NCBI RefSeq assembly: GCF_000332315.1
Contig: NZ_KB235933.1
Coordinates: forward strand, 773,101-837,100
Reading direction: 5' to 3'
DNA from: Prochlorothrix hollandica PCC 9006 = CALU 1027
GTDB lineage: Bacteria; Cyanobacteriota; Cyanobacteriia; Prochlorotrichales; Prochlorotrichaceae
DNA length: 64,000 nucleotides
Of this stretch, positions 62,788 through 64,000 are shown in pieces (the stretch's first letter is position 1; each line of letters begins with the position of its first letter). The position numbers were made by a program, and so were the translations under genes. The notes beneath the pieces are model-generated. The model had not been told where the DNA came from and did not search any database. It was given only the letters and a program-made list of their open reading frames with translations.

Positions 62788-64000
62788 CTAGGCATATCCA
62801 AAGGAATCGCCCCAGCGATCGCCATCGATCTCGACAGTCACAGTGACATTTTGTTCTGTATCGACTTTGAATATCACCATGATGTCTAGTGATTCAGCTT
62901 TAGCTGGTGGTAAGTCTGTAATTTTGATTGTGCCAATCCTGGCATTATCTTGGACATCAGGTGCAGAACCTTGATAAACGTTAATGTCGAGCGATGTCAT
63001 GTTGTCTACATCATTCGTAAATAACTGACTGCGCTCCGAAGGTGTCGGTTGGTTAGCTGCAATTAATTCAAAGAATCTACCACCAGCTTTTTCTAAACCT
63101 AACGCATGACAGGTACGAGTTTTGACTTCGATCTCGCGTCCAAAAATCTCCCGATCGTCCAGATATGCTGCGTACATGGCTGCACCTTCCGCAACGCATA
63201 GGGATGGATTGATATTGCCATAGACTTTTTCTTCCCCAATCAAGTCACAAACCAAGGCTTTCATGCAAGGAATACGACTAGAGCCACCGACCAGAATTAC
63301 CCGATGCATATCCGATGGGCGCAAGTTGGCAACAGCCCAAAGTTTCTGGACGATCGCATCAATCTTTCTTGTGTAAGTTTGAATAGATTGCTCAAAGTCA
63401 TCGCGGGTTATTTTAATGTCAATATCTTTACCAGGAATGACACTACCTATCCCAACATATGCATAATCAGCAGCCGACAAAGTGATCTTTGTTTCAATGG
63501 CTTGTGCCATGACTTTTAGTCTTGCTTTTTTCTGCTCAATTTCAGTCAATCCAGATAAACTGACTTCACCTCTCTCTAAAATTAAATTATATAAACATTC
63601 ATCAAAATCCATGCCACCCAAGCGATCGTCTCCCCCTGTTGCCAAGACTTCAAACAACAACTTTTCAGGCGTTTGATGTAAGCAAAATAAGGTCAAATCA
63701 AAGGTTCCACCACCCAGATCAAACACTAAAATATTTTCTTTTATCTCTTGATCGGGACGATCTTGGACTAGTTGCCAAGCATAAGCAAGGGACGCAGCAA
63801 TCGGTTCTTGAATTAAACCAACTAACTCGATATTAGCAATCTCTGCGGCTTTTCGAGTGTGAGCGCATTGATGAGCTTTGAAGTAGTAGGGAACCGTCAC
63901 GATCGTACCGCGACTTTTAAAACTCTGTCCATCTCCATGTTGTTTAGCAACATTTTGATATAACTCATGCAAGATCTTTGCAGATAGATCAATGGGAGAA
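62788..64000 (-). CDS. Hsp70-family ATPase, start beyond the window
   Basis: Open from the window edge (SPIDLSAKILHELYQNVAKQHG) to the stop at 62788, about 400 residues seen. Hsp70 nucleotide-binding motifs: TVPYYFKAHQ, EPIAASLAYAW, VFDLGGGTFDLTLF and VILVGGSSRIPCMKAL. A short substrate-binding beta domain follows (CHALGLEKAGGRFFELIAANQPTPSERSQLF ... NVTVTVEIDGD) and there is no helical lid, unlike DnaK. Such short Hsp70 relatives occur in cyanobacteria with unknown clients. It is the first gene of the three-gene cluster in this view. The first ~100 residues are missing only because the window ends. Confidence 0.9.
   Translation of the reverse strand, partial: SPIDLSAKILHELYQNVAKQHGDGQSFKSRGTIVTVPYYFKAHQCAHTRKAAEIANIELVGLIQEPIAASLAYAWQLVQDRPDQEIKENILVFDLGGGTFDLTLFCLHQTPEKLLFEVLATGGDDRLGGMDFDECLYNLILERGEVSLSGLTEIEQKKARLKVMAQAIETKITLSAADYAYVGIGSVIPGKDIDIKITRDDFEQSIQTYTRKIDAIVQKLWAVANLRPSDMHRVILVGGSSRIPCMKALVCDLIGEEKVYGNINPSLCVAEGAAMYAAYLDDREIFGREIEVKTRTCHALGLEKAGGRFFELIAANQPTPSERSQLFTNDVDNMTSLDINVYQGSAPDVQDNARIGTIKITDLPPAKAESLDIMVIFKVDTEQNVTVTVEIDGDRWGDSFGYA

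Noticed and set aside
1-64000. tRNA, rRNA or riboswitch genes
   Set aside because: None could be recognised by eye in the spacers; a covariance-model search would be needed to exclude short RNAs.

Overview
The window is from a cyanobacterial chromosome of fairly high GC. The palindrome GCGATCGC (HIP1) recurs throughout. Gene content is cyanobacterial: the ferredoxin-thioredoxin reductase variable chain, a CCB-type cytochrome b6f cofactor-assembly protein, LabA-like NYN proteins, a CHASE2 adenylate cyclase, and the 2-oxoglutarate decarboxylase/succinic semialdehyde dehydrogenase pair of the cyanobacterial TCA shunt. The species cannot be fixed from the sequence alone; a Prochlorothrix-like filamentous lineage is only a guess.

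Layout. 1-1.25 kb: broken IS1634-type transposase. 1.5-4.1 kb: small membrane protein and ftsY. 4.1-6.1 kb: non-coding, full of short repeats. 6.1-12.8 kb: NYN protein, CHASE2 cyclase, TerB-like protein, CCB-type assembly factor, DUF502 protein, nusB. 13.1-20.7 kb: metG, second NYN protein, LptC-like lipoprotein, a secreted protein with an L,D-transpeptidase-like motif, FecR-domain protein. 20.8-31 kb: B12/radical SAM protein, DUF2227 protein, prfC, small basic protein, S2P protease, ABC-2 permease, ammonium transporter. 31.5-43.3 kb: FetB-type permease, lepA, DUF1611 protein, TIGR02588/TIGR02587 pair, response-regulator cyclase, DUF62 enzyme, S4 protein, a kptA remnant, GspE/PilB-type ATPase. 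43.8-57.7 kb: Fic protein, miaB, class V aminotransferase, ftrV, the TCA-shunt pair, GAF protein, D-Ala-D-Ala carboxypeptidase, amidase. 58.4-59.9 kb: two toxin-antitoxin modules. 60.2-64 kb: AT-richer three-gene cluster (Hsp70, membrane coiled-coil protein, pseudokinase) that runs off the right edge.

Most core genes are single housekeeping genes separated by long spacers. The spacers are packed with at least seven families of short elements with terminal inverted repeats, and with tandem repeats. Four families can be shown to be, or to have been, mobile because copies are flanked by direct repeats: family 1 (TACAGCA ends, TA target, 11 copies), family 2 (GGGCACCTCGA ends, 4-bp duplication, five copies), family 4 (GTAATTATTCAGGGG ends, 9-bp duplication in one copy) and family 5 (9-bp duplication in one copy). 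Family 3 shows 8-bp flanking repeats with one mismatch. Two insertions land inside genes, and removing the element plus one copy of the target repeat restores a normal C terminus: a family 5 element in vapC and a family 1 element in the coiled-coil gene of the Hsp70 cluster.

The best candidate for an undescribed system is the 60.2-64 kb cluster: a short Hsp70-like ATPase, a transmembrane coiled-coil protein and a kinase-fold protein lacking the catalytic residues. The last two share a closely related InlB-type beta-repeat domain.
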